NCBI RefSeq assembly: GCF_000761215.1
Contig: NZ_CP009438.1
Coordinates: 3,403,001 to 3,467,000, forward strand
Source of the DNA: Streptomyces glaucescens
Lineage (GTDB): Bacteria; Actinomycetota; Actinomycetes; Streptomycetales; Streptomycetaceae
Length of the DNA: 64,000 bases
Direction: 5' to 3'
Shown: one piece after another, positions 62,603 through 64,000 of the stretch
Layout: each line of letters starts with the position of its first letter
Position numbering within the stretch: position 1 is the stretch's first letter
Notes under the pieces: model-generated
Database searches by the model: none
What the model was told of the DNA's origin: nothing
Seen by the model: the letters and a program-made list of their open reading frames with translations, nothing else
Program-made: the position numbers and the translations under genes

Positions 62603-62641
62603 ATGTATGGAAACCGGACGCGTGAGGTGGCTGCGGGCTAG
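62603..62641 (+). CDS. Micro-ORF with extended Shine-Dalgarno
   Basis: AAAGGAGGTGATCC (62584-62597) is complementary over 14 nt to the 3' end of 16S rRNA. It precedes a 12-codon frame (MYGNRTREVAAG) at ATG 62603. A second ATG, 62607, in another frame is open to the oxygenase gene. Either may be a leader peptide. With the promoter just upstream, this region is clearly transcribed and set up for strong initiation; the product is uncertain. Confidence 0.5.
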   Translation: MYGNRTREVAAG

Positions 62642-62720
62642 CGCCCGTCACCCACTCTGTGCGGTGCCGGATCAGCACGCGGACGTAGCGTGCAGCCGGC
62701 CCAATCCCAAGCAGTCACCC

Positions 62721-62781
62721 GACCCGCGAGTCGCCGGTACGTCCGGCCGGCTCCTCCCCGGAGGAACCAGACTCGCGGGTC
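62721..62781 (+). terminator. Inverted repeat, attenuator candidate
   Basis: GACCCGCGAGTC (62721-62732) and GACTCGCGGGTC (62770-62781) are exact inverse copies with 37 nt between them, including its own CTCCTCCCCGGAGGA pairing. It falls between the micro-ORF and the leader peptide. Confidence 0.5.
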
Positions 62782-62812
62782 GTCTGCGTTCCCGGGGCAG
62801 TACCCTGGGCGC

Positions 62813-62890
62813 ATGCTTCCGCTCGTTCGACGCCGCCATGTGGACTTCGTCCGCGTCACGAGCATGGGCTGTCGACGCTCCACCGTCTGA
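62813..62890 (+). CDS. Putative leader peptide upstream of the oxygenase gene
   Basis: A 25-residue peptide (MLPLVRRRHVDFVRV..., then TSMGCRRSTV) matching the RRRHVDxxRV pattern of the Streptomyces leader peptides usually found before cysteine, sulfur or iron-related genes. The short Cys codon run may sense cysteine. TACCCT lies 6 nt upstream of the ATG, so the transcript is probably leaderless. The oxygenase gene starts about 120 bp later. Confidence 0.75.
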   Translation: MLPLVRRRHVDFVRVTSMGCRRSTV

Positions 62891-63011
62891 GCGCTTCGGC
62901 CCCGTTCCTCCGGCTGACCGCCGCTCTTCCCCATCCCCGTCCTCCGGTGCGCCGTGTCCCGCCCCACCCCGGCGGCGGCGCGGGCCCCCGTGTACCCCTG
63001 CGGATGTCTCC

Positions 63012-64000
63012 ATGAACTCTCACGCGTCGTACCAGCAGCTTCCCGTCATCGATCTCTCCGCCGCCGACGCCGGGCCCGGGGCCCGGGCGGCCCTGCACGC
63101 CGGGCTGCACGCCGCCGCCCGCGATGTGGGCTTCTTCCAGCTCGTCGGGCACGGGGTCCCGGACGGCGAGACCCGGGCGCTGCTTACCGCCATGCGGCGG
63201 TTCTTCGCCCTGCCCGAGGCGGACCGGACAGCGCTGGACAACGTCAACTCCCCGCATTTCCGCGGCTACACGCGGATCGGCGACGAGCGCACCGGTGGTG
63301 CCCGGGACTGGCGGGACCAGCTCGACATCGGCGCGGAGCGGCCGGTCCGGGTCCCGGGGCCGGGCGAGCCGGCGTACTGGTGGCTGCAGGGGCCGAACCA
63401 GTGGCCGGCCGCGCTGCCCGAGCTGCGGACCGCCGCGCTGGCGTGGATCGACCGGCTCAGCGGGGTCGCGGAGCGGCTGCTGCACGAGCTGCTGACGGCG
63501 ATCGGCGCTCCGGCGGACTTCTACGACCCGATCTTCGGGGAGCACGCGCACCCGCATCTGAAGCTGGTGCGGTATCCGGGGAGCGCGGTGGACGGCGCGG
63601 ACCAAGGGGTGGGCGCCCACAAGGACTACGGGTTCCTGACGCTGCTGCTGCAGGACGAGGTGGGCGGGCTCCAGGTGCAGCGGGAGGACGGGCTCTTCCA
63701 CGATGTGCCGCCGATCGAGGGGGCGTTCGTGGTGAACCTCGGGGAGTTGCTGGAGGTGGCCACGAACGGCTACCTGGTGGCCACGAACCACCGGGTGGTC
63801 TCGCCGCCCGGTGCCACCGAGCGGTTCTCGGTGCCCTTCTTCTACAACCCGCGGCTGGACGCCCGGATCGAGCCGCTGCCCTTCCCGCACGCCTCCGCCG
63901 CTCCCGGGGTGACCGACGATCCGGCGAACCCGCTGTTCGCGGAGTACGGCTTCAACGAGCTGAAGGGGAAGCTGCGGGCGCATCCGCTGGTGGCGGAACG
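63012..64000 (+). CDS. Isopenicillin N synthase-family 2OG-Fe(II) oxygenase (3' end missing)
   Basis: The first 329 codons of a non-haem iron oxygenase of the IPNS family. The N-terminal DIOX_N segment (QLPVIDLSAADAGP, RDVGFFQLVGHGVP) leads to the jelly roll with iron ligands His203 and Asp205 (AHKDYG) and His260 (TNHRVV), and the co-substrate RFS motif at 271-273. Its core (GGLQVQREDGLFHDVPPIEGAFVVNLGELLE) is typical of the plant-like and bacterial DIOX group. ATG 63012 begins after a leader peptide. The substrate is not apparent, and no antibiotic gene lies nearby. The frame runs off the window. Confidence 0.9.
   Translation, partial: MNSHASYQQLPVIDLSAADAGPGARAALHAGLHAAARDVGFFQLVGHGVPDGETRALLTAMRRFFALPEADRTALDNVNSPHFRGYTRIGDERTGGARDWRDQLDIGAERPVRVPGPGEPAYWWLQGPNQWPAALPELRTAALAWIDRLSGVAERLLHELLTAIGAPADFYDPIFGEHAHPHLKLVRYPGSAVDGADQGVGAHKDYGFLTLLLQDEVGGLQVQREDGLFHDVPPIEGAFVVNLGELLEVATNGYLVATNHRVVSPPGATERFSVPFFYNPRLDARIEPLPFPHASAAPGVTDDPANPLFAEYGFNELKGKLRAHPLVAE

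Noticed and set aside
62607..63011. Long N-terminal extension of the oxygenase from ATG 62607
   Set aside because: The frame is open to the oxygenase, but codon bias is weak before ATG 63012 and the 135 residues match nothing; the normal start has the family N terminus.

Overview
The window is high-GC actinobacterial DNA and almost certainly from a Streptomyces chromosome. Third codon positions are strongly G/C. The window holds an afsR-afsS / afsK-kbpA cluster, the F420 synthase gene fbiC, the DtxR-type regulator dmdR1, several small ATPase/DUF5753/DUF397 regulators and many one-component regulators. From memory the order resembles the S. coelicolor region around SCO4390-SCO4441 read in reverse; I could not run a search to confirm that. 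No rRNA, tRNA, CRISPR array or intact insertion sequence was seen.

Layout. 1-9.5 kb: an edge-truncated XRE/DUF5753 regulator, a GPP34 protein, a D-alanyl-D-alanine carboxypeptidase with a very long acidic N-terminal region, a polytopic membrane protein, a sodium:solute symporter and an ADP-ribosylglycohydrolase homologue that has lost its metal-binding aspartates. 9.6-16 kb: a whiJ/abaA-like set (winged-helix protein, ATPase, XRE-DUF5753, DUF397), an AbiEi-like protein with a nuclease-fold C terminus, DUF2165, an AraC regulator divergent from a DUF2000 gene, and an L,D-transpeptidase-like protein without its cysteine. 16-22.6 kb: fbiC with an F420-type oxidoreductase, then a compact operon of a WXG100-like protein, a papain-like cysteine protease, a chagasin-like lipoprotein and a small helical protein. 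22.9-30.8 kb: the global antibiotic regulators afsR and afsS, the kinase gene afsK, kbpA and a TetR gene.

30.8-39.8 kb: Lrp/LysE pair, PNPOx-like protein, GNAT, flavin monooxygenase, two MFS transporters, a GlxA-type regulator and an anti-sigma-like ATPase. 40-46.8 kb: EF-hand protein, STAS protein, a frameshifted ECF-like sigma factor gene followed by a zinc anti-sigma/MDMPI-like fusion, a 154-bp MITE-like element, purU, an SCO4402-family protein and a solute-binding lipoprotein. 46.8-51 kb: a Pro/Gly-rich membrane protein, an NsdA-like regulator and a primase/polymerase-domain protein. 51.4-57.6 kb: a four-gene operon with a TPR protein, a 1513-residue CHAT protease-NTPase-TPR protein, a 55-residue protein and a membrane protein. 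57.6-64 kb: an alpha/beta hydrolase homologue without the nucleophile serine, dmdR1 with an open antisense frame, a SIS protein, a PAS-GAF protein, a promoter with an extended Shine-Dalgarno and micro-ORF, a conserved leader peptide, and an IPNS-family oxygenase cut by the window end.

The two best candidates for under-described systems are the WXG100/cysteine-protease/chagasin-like-lipoprotein operon (19764-22618) and the CHAT operon (51384-57559). A third theme is pseudoenzymes: three enzyme-family proteins here lack key catalytic or metal-binding residues.
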